Shown here: positions 54,690-63,904 of the stretch, one piece after another
Layout of the letters: each line of letters opens with the position of its first letter
Position numbering within the stretch: the stretch's first letter is position 1
DNA from: JAIEPX01 sp963725255
GTDB taxonomy: Bacteria > Pseudomonadota > Gammaproteobacteria > JAIEPX01
Assembly: GCA_963725255.1 (NCBI GenBank)
Contig: CAVRXV010000008.1
Coordinates: 1 to 64,000, forward strand
Direction of reading: 5' to 3'
Length of the DNA: 64,000 bases
Position numbers and translations under genes: made by a program
Notes under the pieces: generated by a model
Database searches by the model: none
Seen by the model: the letters and a program-made list of their open reading frames with translations, nothing else
What the model was told of the DNA's origin: nothing

Positions 54690-55511
54690 TTAGTTGAAAT
54701 CCATCTTCAACCCAGTGGTTTGATCAGGTACAGCTTCTAGAAGAGGAATTAACATCCTAACTTCACTTGCCACAGCTGCTTGTATTTTCTTTGTATTCAA
54801 CAACGAAGCATCAATTAGCCTAAAGAAATGCGTGATGAGATCTTGAATTGTTTCACAGTTCCAACTATTGCTGGCAATTATTCCTCGCCCCTCATAGCAA
54901 CTTTCAATTTGTGCTTCGCTATAAGGTTCTAATGCATCTGCCATTAATAAATGTTGGTAGCAAGTAGAGTAGTATTGTAACGCCAGACTTTTATTGAATT
55001 TTGTAAAATATTGAGCCGCAAAAAAATTCATTATTGCTGATAATAAATAACCGGGTGTTTGGTGTCTTTCAGCAGCATGTGATGCAATTTCACAACCTTC
55101 TTGAATGACAGCTTTGAAATTTAAATTTGCATTTTCTTTTCCTGAAGATAGTTGATTAATACAAATATTAACAGCTGCTCTAGCAGCATGGAAATTTGAA
55201 TGTGAAAACGCGAGTGTTTTTAAATATTGAAATACAATTATATTGTGTCCTTTAGCGCGACAATAATTTAATGCGCAATTAAAAAATGGATGAACATTAT
55301 CGGGTGGAATGACTGGCTTTAGAGCAGGGTTTTTTTGAAGTTCCGCGCTGATTGTTTTCCAATTATTGCTCCATGCAGTTCGATGTTTTGAAGATAAATG
55401 TTGCTTGCGCAATTCTTCATTTGTTGCTGCGCTAAAAAATATTTGCAGCAATTTATCAGATAAGGGACTAGAACCACTGCTGCGCAGCGATTCCCTACTA
55501 GCTTCTTCCAT
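54690..55511 (-). CDS. Unknown soluble helical protein
   Basis: 273 residues from an ATG with AAGGA 6 nt upstream. Helical, with an HPFFNCALNYCRAKGHNIIV segment, followed by A/S-rich repeats of TPR-like character (AARAAVNICINQL, AIMNFFAAQYFTKFNKSLALQ). No signal peptide or membrane helix. It converges with the 649-codon unknown gene. The style matches the intracellular-lifestyle proteins elsewhere in the window. I do not recognise the family. Confidence 0.65.
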   Translation of the reverse strand: MEEASRESLRSSGSSPLSDKLLQIFFSAATNEELRKQHLSSKHRTAWSNNWKTISAELQKNPALKPVIPPDNVHPFFNCALNYCRAKGHNIIVFQYLKTLAFSHSNFHAARAAVNICINQLSSGKENANLNFKAVIQEGCEIASHAAERHQTPGYLLSAIMNFFAAQYFTKFNKSLALQYYSTCYQHLLMADALEPYSEAQIESCYEGRGIIASNSWNCETIQDLITHFFRLIDASLLNTKKIQAAVASEVRMLIPLLEAVPDQTTGLKMDFN

Positions 55512-55737
55512 AAAGCATCCTTTAATTCGTAATTATTTTTCTATAATAACATAATAAATTTTCATTTGCGAACAAGAATTTTTAGCGCAATATGTTGTGA
55601 ATTATTTTTGCTAATGCAACTAGATGTTGTGTTTTGATTGATTTGTTACTGATTTTTCAATTTTTTAATGTTGATGCAAATATCTTGTAGAGTGTTATAA
55701 TTTTATATCGATAATGTAAGCGTTCAATGAGGGATCC

Positions 55738-56775
55738 ATGAATCAAAATCATCGTGAATTAATTAGTATTGGATTTACTATAACAGTTGTTGTTATGGCT
55801 GCGATTGTGGCTATGCATTTTTTACTTCCCTTGGTGTGGGCGGGGATTATAGCGATAGCAACCTGGCCTGTGTATCAACGTCTTGAACGCTGGTTGGGGT
55901 ATCGTAAAACCTTAGTTGCAGCATTACTGACCTTCGCATTTACTCTGGTAGTCATGGTGCCTTTGGTGTGGTTAACCATTAAAGGGCTACACGAGGCGCG
56001 CGTATTTGCGAACTTCCTCATCCAATCCAATACTGAAGGGGTTCCTCCACCGGATTGGATTAAAAGTTTGCCTTGGGGCAGTGATTACCTGCAAAACATG
56101 TGGCAGGATAAATTGGGGCATCAAGGGGCAGTATCTGAATTGTTAGAAACTGAAACCTCTTCAATTAAATCACTCAGTGGTTTCGCAAAAACAGTTGGGT
56201 TGCAAGTGGCTCATCGTTCAGTTGTGTTTGGTTTCGCTCTTTTGTGTTTATTTTTCTTCTACCGGGATGGGGAAAGTTTGGCTCAGCAGATCAATGCTTT
56301 AGGTGATTATTGCTTAGGCCATCGTTGGCATCTTTATTCTAGTAATTTGCCGAATGCGATCAAGGCGACTGTCAATGGATTAGTCTTAGTGGGTTTGAGC
56401 GTTGGTGCGATTATGGGTACTTGCTACGCCATATTGGGGGTTCCATTTTCAGTCATGCTGGGTGCAGCTACCGCACTATTAGCGATGATTCCTTTCGGAG
56501 CTCCTATTGCATTTGTTACTGTAGGGTTGGTTCTATTGATTAAAGGTAGTCTTGCAGGTGCTATTGTAGTATTAGTTGTTGGTTCGATCGTGATGTTTGT
56601 GGCAGATCACTTTGTACGTCCAGTCATTATTGGTAATGCTACCCAGCTCCATTTTCTCGCCGTATTATTTGGTATTTTAGGTGGTGTCGAAGCTCTGGGG
56701 CTAGTCGGCTTATTTATTGGTCCCGTCGTGATGGTGTTGTTCTCAACCTTATGGCGCGAACCAGAGTTAAGTTAA
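55738..56775 (+). CDS. AI-2E family transporter (PerM-like permease)
   Basis: 345 residues, about eight membrane helices. It has the PerM/YdiK pattern: two N-terminal helices (FTITVVVMAAIVAMHFLLPL), a charged periplasmic or cytosolic middle, then VNGLVLVGLSVGAIMGTCYA, ILGVPFSVMLGAATALLAMI, PFGAPIAF and ending GLFIGPVVMVLFSTLW. The substrate of this family is mostly unproven despite its name. GAGGGATCC precedes the ATG, and a TATAAT at 55696-55701 could be its -10 box. Confidence 0.85.
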   Translation: MNQNHRELISIGFTITVVVMAAIVAMHFLLPLVWAGIIAIATWPVYQRLERWLGYRKTLVAALLTFAFTLVVMVPLVWLTIKGLHEARVFANFLIQSNTEGVPPPDWIKSLPWGSDYLQNMWQDKLGHQGAVSELLETETSSIKSLSGFAKTVGLQVAHRSVVFGFALLCLFFFYRDGESLAQQINALGDYCLGHRWHLYSSNLPNAIKATVNGLVLVGLSVGAIMGTCYAILGVPFSVMLGAATALLAMIPFGAPIAFVTVGLVLLIKGSLAGAIVVLVVGSIVMFVADHFVRPVIIGNATQLHFLAVLFGILGGVEALGLVGLFIGPVVMVLFSTLWREPELS

Positions 56776-56985
56776 GTAATAACGTTACCATTCAGTACCT
56801 TGGCTAAAATGGCTAAAACATTCAGAGTCTTTGTCCAGGTTGGGTGGAAAAATTTCATTTTAAAACCGAGGATGTTTCTTAGCTGCTTGAAATTTTCTTA
56901 AAATAGAGGATTTTAATTTTTCAATAAATTTATTTCCGCGCCGAGATAGGCGAAATATGGACGTTTCTATCATGTGGTGAGTAGC

Positions 56986-58368
56986 TTATGTAATGACGAC
57001 ATAAATATTGGCAAGCCCACGTCGGATGCCGAGGAGTAGCTTTTTAGGTTTTGCTTGAATGAGTTTAGCTACATCTTTGATTTCACGTGTTTTATCGCCG
57101 TTGGCTTTGAGGATTATATCGCCCGGGCGCAAGCCGGCTAGAAAGGCGTTGGAAGTGTCGTTCACTTCTAAAACAAGAACACCTTGAAGCTCTTCGTTTT
57201 GTGTATCAACTTGATGAATATTATTTAATCGAACTCCCATCAGTAATGAGTTTTCTTTTTCCATGGTTTTAATGGCTTTTTCAATTGTGTCGATGCCGAC
57301 GCTTAAATTCAAGGTTGATTTTTTGCGTTGAACAGTGAGTTTTAATGTGTCATCGACTTTGGCAGTACCGATGATACTGCGCAAATGATCAGCATTGCGA
57401 ATAGCTTCATTGTCAATTTTGAGGATGACATCTTGTTCTTGCAATCCACCTTTTTCAGCAGCAGAGCCTTTATTCACTTGAGTGACTAAAGCGCCAGAAG
57501 AGTTGGGCATATCCAACGCATCTGCAAGCGCTGGGGTGAGTGATTGGACCATCACTCCGACAATGCCTCGATTCACTTTATGATATTTGATTAACTGGTC
57601 CATAACGCTTTTAACCATATTGCTGGGTATTGAAAATCCGATCCCCACACTAGTGCCTTGTGGACCTAAGATGGCCGTATTAATTCCCACTAATTCACCT
57701 TTCATGTTCACTAAAGCCCCACCAGAGTTTCCTGGATTAATGGAGGCATCGGTTTGAATAAAATTTTCATAACCCCCGGGACCTTCAATGCCAATGCTGC
57801 GGTTTAGCGCACTAATGACACCCGAAGTAACGGTTTGTTGCAGGCCGAAAGGATTTCCGATGGCGGCTACAAAATCACCGGCAGAAAGTTTGGATGAATC
57901 CGCTAAAGGAATGGATTTGAGATATTTATCTTTGACTTGAATCACAGCCAGGTCAGTAGGGGGATCAATACCAATAATCTCCGCTTTTAGTTTTCGGCCA
58001 TCATTCATCGTAACAATCAGAACTGAGCTGTTTCGAATGACATGAGCATTGGTGACAATGTAGCCGTTTTCTGCATCCACGATTACGCCCGATCCCGCGC
58101 TTTCAAATTTTCGAGAGGGCATTAAATCATAATTATCAGGGTTCGAAGGTTGACCTTGACTGTTTTGTTGAGCTTGTGGGGATGAAGGCACAACAGCGAT
58201 AGAGCCGCGAACGGTGATATTCACAACGACGGGCATTACTTTTTCCAACATCGTGGCCATGCTGGGTGAATAATTGGGGGATGTTGAGGTGACTTTATTG
58301 CTCGCCGTAGCGGTGATATTGATGCATAAGGTTGTTAGGATGAGTAAATATTGAAATCTGTTTTTCAT
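56986..58368 (-). CDS. Periplasmic Do-type serine protease (DegP/DegQ)
   Basis: 460 residues with a signal peptide (MKNRFQYLLILTTLCINITA, then TAS). The catalytic triad is His109 (VTNAHVIRN), Asp139 (PPTDLAVIQV) and Ser215 (PGNSGGALVN). A glutamine-rich linker (PQAQQNSQGQPSN) lies in the LA loop region. Two PDZ domains follow (RGIVGVMVQSLTPALADALD and LLMGVRLNNIHQ). It degrades or refolds misfolded envelope proteins. It overlaps pgeF by 4 bp. Confidence 0.93.
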   Translation of the reverse strand: MKNRFQYLLILTTLCINITATASNKVTSTSPNYSPSMATMLEKVMPVVVNITVRGSIAVVPSSPQAQQNSQGQPSNPDNYDLMPSRKFESAGSGVIVDAENGYIVTNAHVIRNSSVLIVTMNDGRKLKAEIIGIDPPTDLAVIQVKDKYLKSIPLADSSKLSAGDFVAAIGNPFGLQQTVTSGVISALNRSIGIEGPGGYENFIQTDASINPGNSGGALVNMKGELVGINTAILGPQGTSVGIGFSIPSNMVKSVMDQLIKYHKVNRGIVGVMVQSLTPALADALDMPNSSGALVTQVNKGSAAEKGGLQEQDVILKIDNEAIRNADHLRSIIGTAKVDDTLKLTVQRKKSTLNLSVGIDTIEKAIKTMEKENSLLMGVRLNNIHQVDTQNEELQGVLVLEVNDTSNAFLAGLRPGDIILKANGDKTREIKDVAKLIQAKPKKLLLGIRRGLANIYVVIT

Positions 58369-59159
58369 TGTCGTTTCTCCACTGAATTTGCGATCAAAAT
58401 TATTGAGGCCATTCTACCAGTACTTCCACCCGCTTTGCGATAGGAAAAGAACATTTTATCATCGGTATAGGTGCAATAATCACCCCCGTAAACCGCTGTG
58501 ACGCCCTCTTGATTCAGTGATAATGTTGCGAGTAGGTAAAGATTAGCTAAATATTTGCCATTGTTTTGAGGAATGAATGCTGGCGCGTTAATAGGTTGTT
58601 GTGTCGTGAAGGCCTCGAACACTTCGGGGCCTACTTCAAAAGCCTCAGGTCCAATGGCGGGTCCCAGCCACGCTATGATATCTGATGGTGGAGATCGGAA
58701 ATTTTTTATAGCTTCCGATAAAATGCCCGATAAACAACCACGCCAGCCTGCATGAACTGCAGCAACTTCCGTACCTGCACGGTTGCAGAGTAACACGGGT
58801 AAACAGTCAGCAGTGAGGACAGCGCAAATCTGTTGGGGCTGGACTGTATAGCACCCATCGGCTGTGGGTGGATTGGCACTCAATTGTGTCACATCGTGAT
58901 TGTCGAGGTTGACGATAATATTACTGTGAGTTTGATTCAGCCAGATGGGCTCATGAGATAAATCTAAAGCGTTCAGTAATCTCTGGCGATTTTGATCAAC
59001 GTGAGCTGGATTATCACCCACGTGGTGCCCCAGGTTGAAACTTGCATAGGTTCCTTCACTGACACCGCCCTTACGCGTTGTAGTTAGTGCAATAATTGAG
59101 GAGGGCGCAGGCCAATCTGGTCGTACAATATCAAGCTGATTCATAAAGTTCTTATCCAT
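58365..59159 (-). CDS. pgeF: Polyphenol oxidase/purine nucleoside phosphorylase-like protein (YfiH/PgeF)
   Basis: 264 residues. The DUF152/laccase-domain signature with metal ligands is in LTADCLPVLLCN, EVAAVHAGWRG and the WLNQTHSN loop. Family members cleave purine nucleosides and edit peptidoglycan precursors. It starts 8 bp inside the end of the upstream transporter gene and ends 4 bp inside the protease gene; an ATG 15 bp downstream is an alternative start. Confidence 0.9.
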   Translation of the reverse strand: MDKNFMNQLDIVRPDWPAPSSIIALTTTRKGGVSEGTYASFNLGHHVGDNPAHVDQNRQRLLNALDLSHEPIWLNQTHSNIIVNLDNHDVTQLSANPPTADGCYTVQPQQICAVLTADCLPVLLCNRAGTEVAAVHAGWRGCLSGILSEAIKNFRSPPSDIIAWLGPAIGPEAFEVGPEVFEAFTTQQPINAPAFIPQNNGKYLANLYLLATLSLNQEGVTAVYGGDYCTYTDDKMFFSYRKAGGSTGRMASIILIANSVEKRQ

Positions 59160-60423
59160 GCAATATCCAGGCTAGGTGCCCTGTTAAATATAATAAACTG
59201 ACACCAATCAAAAAAACGATTCCAAATCGTCCAAGGATTAATAATGAACGGCTCGGTTGATGTTCTTTGGGAATAATTTCTGAATTGGTGATGACTTTGT
59301 AATTTAATAATGCATACACTGGAGCGACTAAAAACGCGAGTGTGGTTGCAAAATCCAACAGACGAGTCATATTTTTAACAAAATAGCCTGATAAAATGAT
59401 GCATCCAAAAAACAAAATGAGCACGCTGTACCAATACAATAGAGGGTAATATTTTTTCATGGTGGGAAAAGCTAAATAGGTTGCTGTAGATATTGCGCGA
59501 GGATAAGCATCCAAACAAACAATGGTCGTGCTAAACATGGTGGTGAGCATTGCAATTTCTAAAATAGGTTCACTCCAAAATCCAATATGACTGCTATACA
59601 ACGTTACTAATTGTTCTGTGAATTTAACGCCTGAATCTGAAAAGTTTTCGCCGCTGCCGAACATCACTAGCGTTCCTAAAGCGACAAAAAATACGGCAAG
59701 CACCCCGTTTAAAATATATCCGATATGAAAATCGAGCATGGCTTCTTTGGGTGTAGGTGGATTAGCGCTCACGCGGTGACGTCTTTTGGTCCACAACGAA
59801 ACCCAGACTGACACTTCGAGTGGTGCTGGGATCCAGCCCATTAAAGCCAGCATGAAACTGAGTCCTGCTAAATTCCATAAATCAGGGCGCGGCGTAGTGG
59901 CAACTCGTTCCACGTTGTGGGGGAAAGCCAACATCACAACGGTAATGGTGGATAGTGCGAGTATGACTAAAATTAATTTGACCGTTCGCTCAAGCCAAAT
60001 GTAGTGTCCAATAAACACAATCGAAGCGCAGACACTGATGATAGCAATGCTAAAAACCAGAGGAGATATTGTTGCTCCAATCATATACGTGAAAATATTC
60101 GCTGTGATAAAGCTCACTGTAGCGACGGTAATGAACGAGACACACATCGTAATGGCGATATATCCGAATAAAATCCAACGTCCAAGATGGGCATACCCTT
60201 GTAATAATGTTTTATTTGTGATGACCGTGAGACGTTGTGAATATTCGAAAAAGGGATATTTTATGATAGTGATCAATATCACCGCAAAAATCATAATAAA
60301 ACCGTAAGTGGCTCCCGCGCGTGTAGATTGAATTAAATGCGAAGCTCCCATCGCTGCAGAAGCGAAGAGCATGCCAGGGCCCAGCATGCGGCCAAAATTA
60401 TAAATGCGCTGAAATAAGTTCAT
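59152..60423 (-). CDS. Nramp-related membrane transporter lacking the canonical metal motifs
   Basis: 423 residues from the ATG at 60423 (MNLFQRIYNFGRMLGPGMLF); a TTG nine codons earlier is possible. It has eleven membrane helices of the Nramp/LeuT fold. TM1 reads GPGMLFASAAMGASHLIQST, where DPGN of metal transporters should be, and TM6 reads MGWIPAPLEVSVWVSLW, where the MPH metal ligands should be. So it belongs to the divergent Nramp-related group with unknown substrate, rather than MntH. It is the first gene of a three-gene overlapping unit with pgeF and the Do protease. Confidence 0.82.
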   Translation of the reverse strand: MNLFQRIYNFGRMLGPGMLFASAAMGASHLIQSTRAGATYGFIMIFAVILITIIKYPFFEYSQRLTVITNKTLLQGYAHLGRWILFGYIAITMCVSFITVATVSFITANIFTYMIGATISPLVFSIAIISVCASIVFIGHYIWLERTVKLILVILALSTITVVMLAFPHNVERVATTPRPDLWNLAGLSFMLALMGWIPAPLEVSVWVSLWTKRRHRVSANPPTPKEAMLDFHIGYILNGVLAVFFVALGTLVMFGSGENFSDSGVKFTEQLVTLYSSHIGFWSEPILEIAMLTTMFSTTIVCLDAYPRAISTATYLAFPTMKKYYPLLYWYSVLILFFGCIILSGYFVKNMTRLLDFATTLAFLVAPVYALLNYKVITNSEIIPKEHQPSRSLLILGRFGIVFLIGVSLLYLTGHLAWILHG

Positions 60424-60492
60424 GAGTGAGTCTTGCTTTATGGTATACAACTCCCTACGATTAGCCTCCTACTGTAACTGATAGAGTGTGAA

Positions 60493-61431
60493 ATGGTCAA
60501 CCATACGCCCTTCTTAGAATTTAGTCGTACAAATTGGCGTCAGTTTCGACAAGATACACCACTGACTTTAACTGAAAGTGAATTAGCCCGACTGCGTGGT
60601 CGTAATGAACCCATTTCATTAACGGAAGTTGAAGAAGTCTATTTACCGATTGCACGTTTACTCAATTTATATGTTGAAGAAACACAAGAGCTTTATCGTG
60701 TAACTAGCAGATTTTTAGGAACTTCTGTGGCTCGAGTTCCGTATATTATTGGCGTCGCTGGAAGTGTTGCTGTAGGAAAAAGTACTATTTCACGATTACT
60801 GAAATCTTTATTATCTCGATGGCCTGCACATCGAGAAGTTGATATTGTCACAACCGATGGATTTTTATTTTCCAATAATGAGTTGGCACGTCGTGGCCTA
60901 GAAGACCGCAAAGGTTTTCCAGAGAGTTATGATGTCCAAAAATTAATCGAATTGTTATCTGATATCAAAGGTGGAAAAACCGATTTAAAAATTCCCATTT
61001 ATTCTCATGAATATTACGACATCATTCCTGATCAGTTTGAGACTATTCATTCGCCCGATATTGTCATTGTTGAAGGTTTAAATGTATTGCAAGTAGGCGG
61101 CTCAAATCCTCGAGTATCTTCACGAGTGTATGTATCAGATTATTTTGATTTTAGTATTTATGTGGATGCTGATCCGCAGGTTATTCAGGCATGGTTTATC
61201 GAGCGATTCATGAGCTTTAGATCGCAATCATCTGATAATAATAAACTTTTTATGCATCAATTTTCGAAAATGTCAGATCCGGAAGCTCAAGAATTTGCGC
61301 ATGATATTTGGGCGTCGATCAATGCAAAAAATCTTTTTGAGAATGTGTTGCCTTATAAAAATCGGGCCAATTTAATTCTACATAAAGGTCGTGATCATGT
61401 GGTTGAGAAGATTTTGTTGCGAAAGTTGTAG
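60493..61431 (+). CDS. coaA: Pantothenate kinase, type I
   Basis: 312 residues, typical CoaA length. The P-loop is GVAGSVAVGKSTISRLL (near residues 87-98), followed by VDIVTTDGFLFSN and IVIVEGLNVLQ, characteristic of the type I enzyme that is feedback-inhibited by CoA. It controls the first step of CoA synthesis. It is divergent from the Nramp-like gene; its stop touches the palindrome at 61431. Confidence 0.96.
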   Translation: MVNHTPFLEFSRTNWRQFRQDTPLTLTESELARLRGRNEPISLTEVEEVYLPIARLLNLYVEETQELYRVTSRFLGTSVARVPYIIGVAGSVAVGKSTISRLLKSLLSRWPAHREVDIVTTDGFLFSNNELARRGLEDRKGFPESYDVQKLIELLSDIKGGKTDLKIPIYSHEYYDIIPDQFETIHSPDIVIVEGLNVLQVGGSNPRVSSRVYVSDYFDFSIYVDADPQVIQAWFIERFMSFRSQSSDNNKLFMHQFSKMSDPEAQEFAHDIWASINAKNLFENVLPYKNRANLILHKGRDHVVEKILLRKL

Positions 61432-61513
61432 GGGGAAGGGGTCAAGTCTTGACAAATAGACAAATTTTCTCCTTTATTATTTGTCTATTTGTCAAGACTT
61501 GACCCCTTCCCCC
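61431..61513. repeat. Perfect palindrome of the GGGGTCA family, arm type shared with 47985
   Basis: 35-nt arms (GGGGGAAGGGGTCAAGTCTT onwards) pair perfectly around a 13-nt loop. It begins at the last base of the coaA stop codon and ends 18 bp before the start codon of the nuclease gene. Confidence 0.92.
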
Positions 61514-61531
61514 TGACATTAGGAGTAACCT

Positions 61532-62373
61532 ATGTGGATTAAAAAAATTAAATATACCTTCATTGTGTGTCTGCTGTTATCGCCCATTGCGATTTTTGGA
61601 TGGAGTGGTGTTGGGCATAAAATTGTGGCCAATATTGCCTATGATCATCTAACGCCAGAGGCAAAAAAAGCGGTAGATCAATTAACTTTTGATCCTGAGA
61701 AGCGATATTCAGGGCGTAGTCGTTTCGTTTATTGGTCGACATGGGCAGACTGGTCGCGGGATCGAGGGGACAATCGATTTCGACTATGGCATTACATTGA
61801 TTTGCCACTATCAGATAATATCGCTAAAACCCGCCCCCCAATGCAATCAATGCTGTTTATGGCATTAATCATTGCCAAGTTGTACTGAGAAACGCAACGG
61901 CTAGTGTCGAGGATCAACAAACGTGTTTGAAGTTGTTGATTCATATCGTGGGGGATATTCATCAGCCCTTACATGCGATAAATCGATACAGTGCTTATCA
62001 TCCTAGAGGTGATCAAGGCGGTAATAGCTATTTGATTCGCAGTAAAGTGGCAGACAATTTACATGCGTATTGGGATCGTGGACTAGGGAAATTTACGCCT
62101 TTGCAACGACGTCAGGTCACTACGGGTGTGCGAATTTGGCAGTATGCTGAAGAAATTGAGGAGCGATATCCTGTGGGTCAGACCCCAGATAGGTTACCTA
62201 TAGAGTGGGCGAATGAAAGCCGAGCTATCGCGGAGTCTTATGTTTATCAAATTCCTGAAGGAGCTTCGCCAACCAAGGACTACCATGATAAAGGGATCAT
62301 CATCATGGAAGAGCGGTTGGCGCTGGCTGGGTATCGATTGGCGGCTATGCTGAACTCGATCTATACTAAGTGA
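61532..62373 (+). pseudogene. S1/P1-type nuclease, frameshifted in a C6 tract
   Basis: Signal peptide then mature Trp (IAIFG-WSGVGHKIVANIAYDHL), the Trp and His being zinc ligands. More ligands are WADW, WHYIDLPL and IHIVGDIHQPLHAINRYS. The frame breaks at CGCCCCCCAATG (about 61831-61840): a seventh C would continue as NAINAVYGINHCQVVLRN and join the downstream frame, giving 280 residues, the family's usual size. The first frame otherwise ends at 61888, and the second is open to 62373. The enzyme cleaves single-stranded RNA and DNA in the periplasm or outside the cell. A homopolymer error, slippage or recent loss are all possible. Confidence 0.85.
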
Positions 62374-62384
62374 TGGAAGGGGTC

Positions 62385-62484
62385 GGAAGGTGTCAGATCT
62401 AAGATTGATACATTCTTAAAGGGTTAAAGCAGTAATTTTATTTATCATGTAAAGAATGTATCAATCTTAGATCTGACACCTTCC
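62385..62484. repeat. Perfect palindrome of the GGGGTCA family with long loop
   Basis: 33-nt arms beginning GGAAGGTGTCAGATCTAAGA pair perfectly around a 34-nt loop. A partial GGAAGGGGTC just before it (62377-62384 region) looks like a half-repeat. It separates the nuclease gene from the next gene. Confidence 0.9.
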
Positions 62485-62502
62485 GCTAGCAAGGACGCAT
62501 AT

Positions 62503-63585
62503 ATGAACATTTTAGTGGCAGGTGCCGGTCAAATCGGTTCTTTGTTAGCCCAGCTATTGGCGGCAGGGGGGTACAAAGTGCATTTGGTTGACAGTAACGC
62601 TGATCATTTTTCCAAGCTGTCGGCGTTGTCTAATTTGACGACTGTCGCAATGAATGTAATGTCGGGCGTTGATCTCGAAGCTTATATCAAAAACAACGCT
62701 ATTGAAGCCTTGGTGGCTTGCTTACCTTACTATTGTAATTTCTCCATCGCTGAAATGGCTGCTCTTTGCAATTGCCATTATTTTGATTTAACCGAAGACG
62801 TTAAAACAGTGTCGGCCGTACAAGAATTGGCCCAAGGGAAGGCTCAGGCTTTCGTATCACGCTGTGGGGTTGCGCCAGGCTATATCAATATCTTAGCCCA
62901 TCACCTGATGCAAAATTTCGAAAGCTTAGATTGTGTGAAATTGCGCGCGGGCTGTTTGCCACAACATGCTACCAATAGTCTTCATTATGCTCTGGCCTGG
63001 TCTATTGATGGGCTGATCAATGAATACGGGAACATGTGCCCAGCTCTCGTCGATGGAAAAAAGACCTATTTACAGCCATTGGAAGACTTAGAAATGGTTG
63101 AGCTAGATGGGGTAATGTATGAGGCGTTTAACACGTCTGGCGGGATTGGTGGGCTGCATGACCGTTATGAGGGCAAGGTTAACACCCTCAATTATAAAAG
63201 CATGAGATATCCTGGGCATGCTGACCGGATGAAGTTTTTAATGCAGGATCTCAAATTGAATGATGATCGAGAGGTCCTCAAAAAGATCTTGTTAAGAGCC
63301 CTGCCCAAGACAGATAGCGATGTGATGATCATCTATGTATCGGTGTCAGGCATGCGAGAAGGGGAGTTCTTTGAAGAGAATACCCTGAAAAAGATCTATC
63401 CCAAAACCCTGTTTGATAAGCGTCATTCGGCCATTCAAGTCGCTACGGCTAGCAGCGCTGCGACCGTTATAGACCTCGTGTTAAGCAATAAGAAATCCTA
63501 TCAAGGCTTTGTTTATCAAGAAGATATTAGTCTTGATCAGTTTATGGCCTCATCATTTGCTGTCCCATACAAAGACCTGTTGTAA
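62503..63585 (+). CDS. Saccharopine dehydrogenase-like NAD(P)-binding protein
   Basis: 360 residues. N-terminal Rossmann fold (MNILVAGAGQIGSLLAQLLA, then AAGGYKVHLVDS), the LVACLPYYCN motif and the SRCGVAPGYINILAHHLM segment typical of saccharopine/lysine dehydrogenase-like enzymes, then a family-specific alpha/beta domain (NTSGGIGGLHDRYEGKVNTL). The reaction may be lysine-related or the reduction of a carboxy-imine, but is not fixed by the sequence. Single gene. Confidence 0.82.
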   Translation: MNILVAGAGQIGSLLAQLLAAGGYKVHLVDSNADHFSKLSALSNLTTVAMNVMSGVDLEAYIKNNAIEALVACLPYYCNFSIAEMAALCNCHYFDLTEDVKTVSAVQELAQGKAQAFVSRCGVAPGYINILAHHLMQNFESLDCVKLRAGCLPQHATNSLHYALAWSIDGLINEYGNMCPALVDGKKTYLQPLEDLEMVELDGVMYEAFNTSGGIGGLHDRYEGKVNTLNYKSMRYPGHADRMKFLMQDLKLNDDREVLKKILLRALPKTDSDVMIIYVSVSGMREGEFFEENTLKKIYPKTLFDKRHSAIQVATASSAATVIDLVLSNKKSYQGFVYQEDISLDQFMASSFAVPYKDLL

Positions 63586-63606
63586 TTTCTGCTACCTGAG
63601 ACAAAC

Positions 63607-63718
63607 GCTCATATTTTGCCAATCTCGCGTGAAAAATGGGATTAAAAATGCTCATTTACATGAGTAAACTCCGCCTTTTTAATCCCATTTTTGACGCGAC
63701 CTTGACTAAAATCTGAGC
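63607..63718. repeat. Long imperfect palindrome of a different type
   Basis: GCTCA...TGAGC ends enclose AATGGGATTAAAAA and TTTTTAATCCCATT arms and an inner CTCAT-TTAC-ATGAG hairpin, about 112 bp in all with several mismatches. It lacks the GGGGTCA ends. It lies downstream of the saccharopine dehydrogenase-like gene and may act as a terminator or a mobile REP-like unit. Confidence 0.7.
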
Positions 63719-63840
63719 ATTTTACCACTTCCATACTTTAAATGAGCAGCCATCCGAGGGCTGAATGGCTTGGTGGGCGGGCATTTGATTTTAAAATAAG
63801 ATAAAAATATGAGTTGACGTCCTATATTAGCATAAAATAC

Positions 63841-63869
63841 TTGACATTCATAATTTATTGGCATAGAAT
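63841..63869 (+). promoter_or_regulatory. Sigma-70 promoter of the last gene
   Basis: TTGACA at 63841-63846 and TAGAAT at 63864-63869 are 17 bp apart, close to the consensus. The predicted start is near 63876, about 29 nt before the start codon. A similar TTAGCATAAAAT lies just upstream of this copy (TTGGCATAGAAT). Confidence 0.7.
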
Positions 63870-63904
63870 GACACCACTATTAAACAATATAGAGGTATAT
63901 GAGT

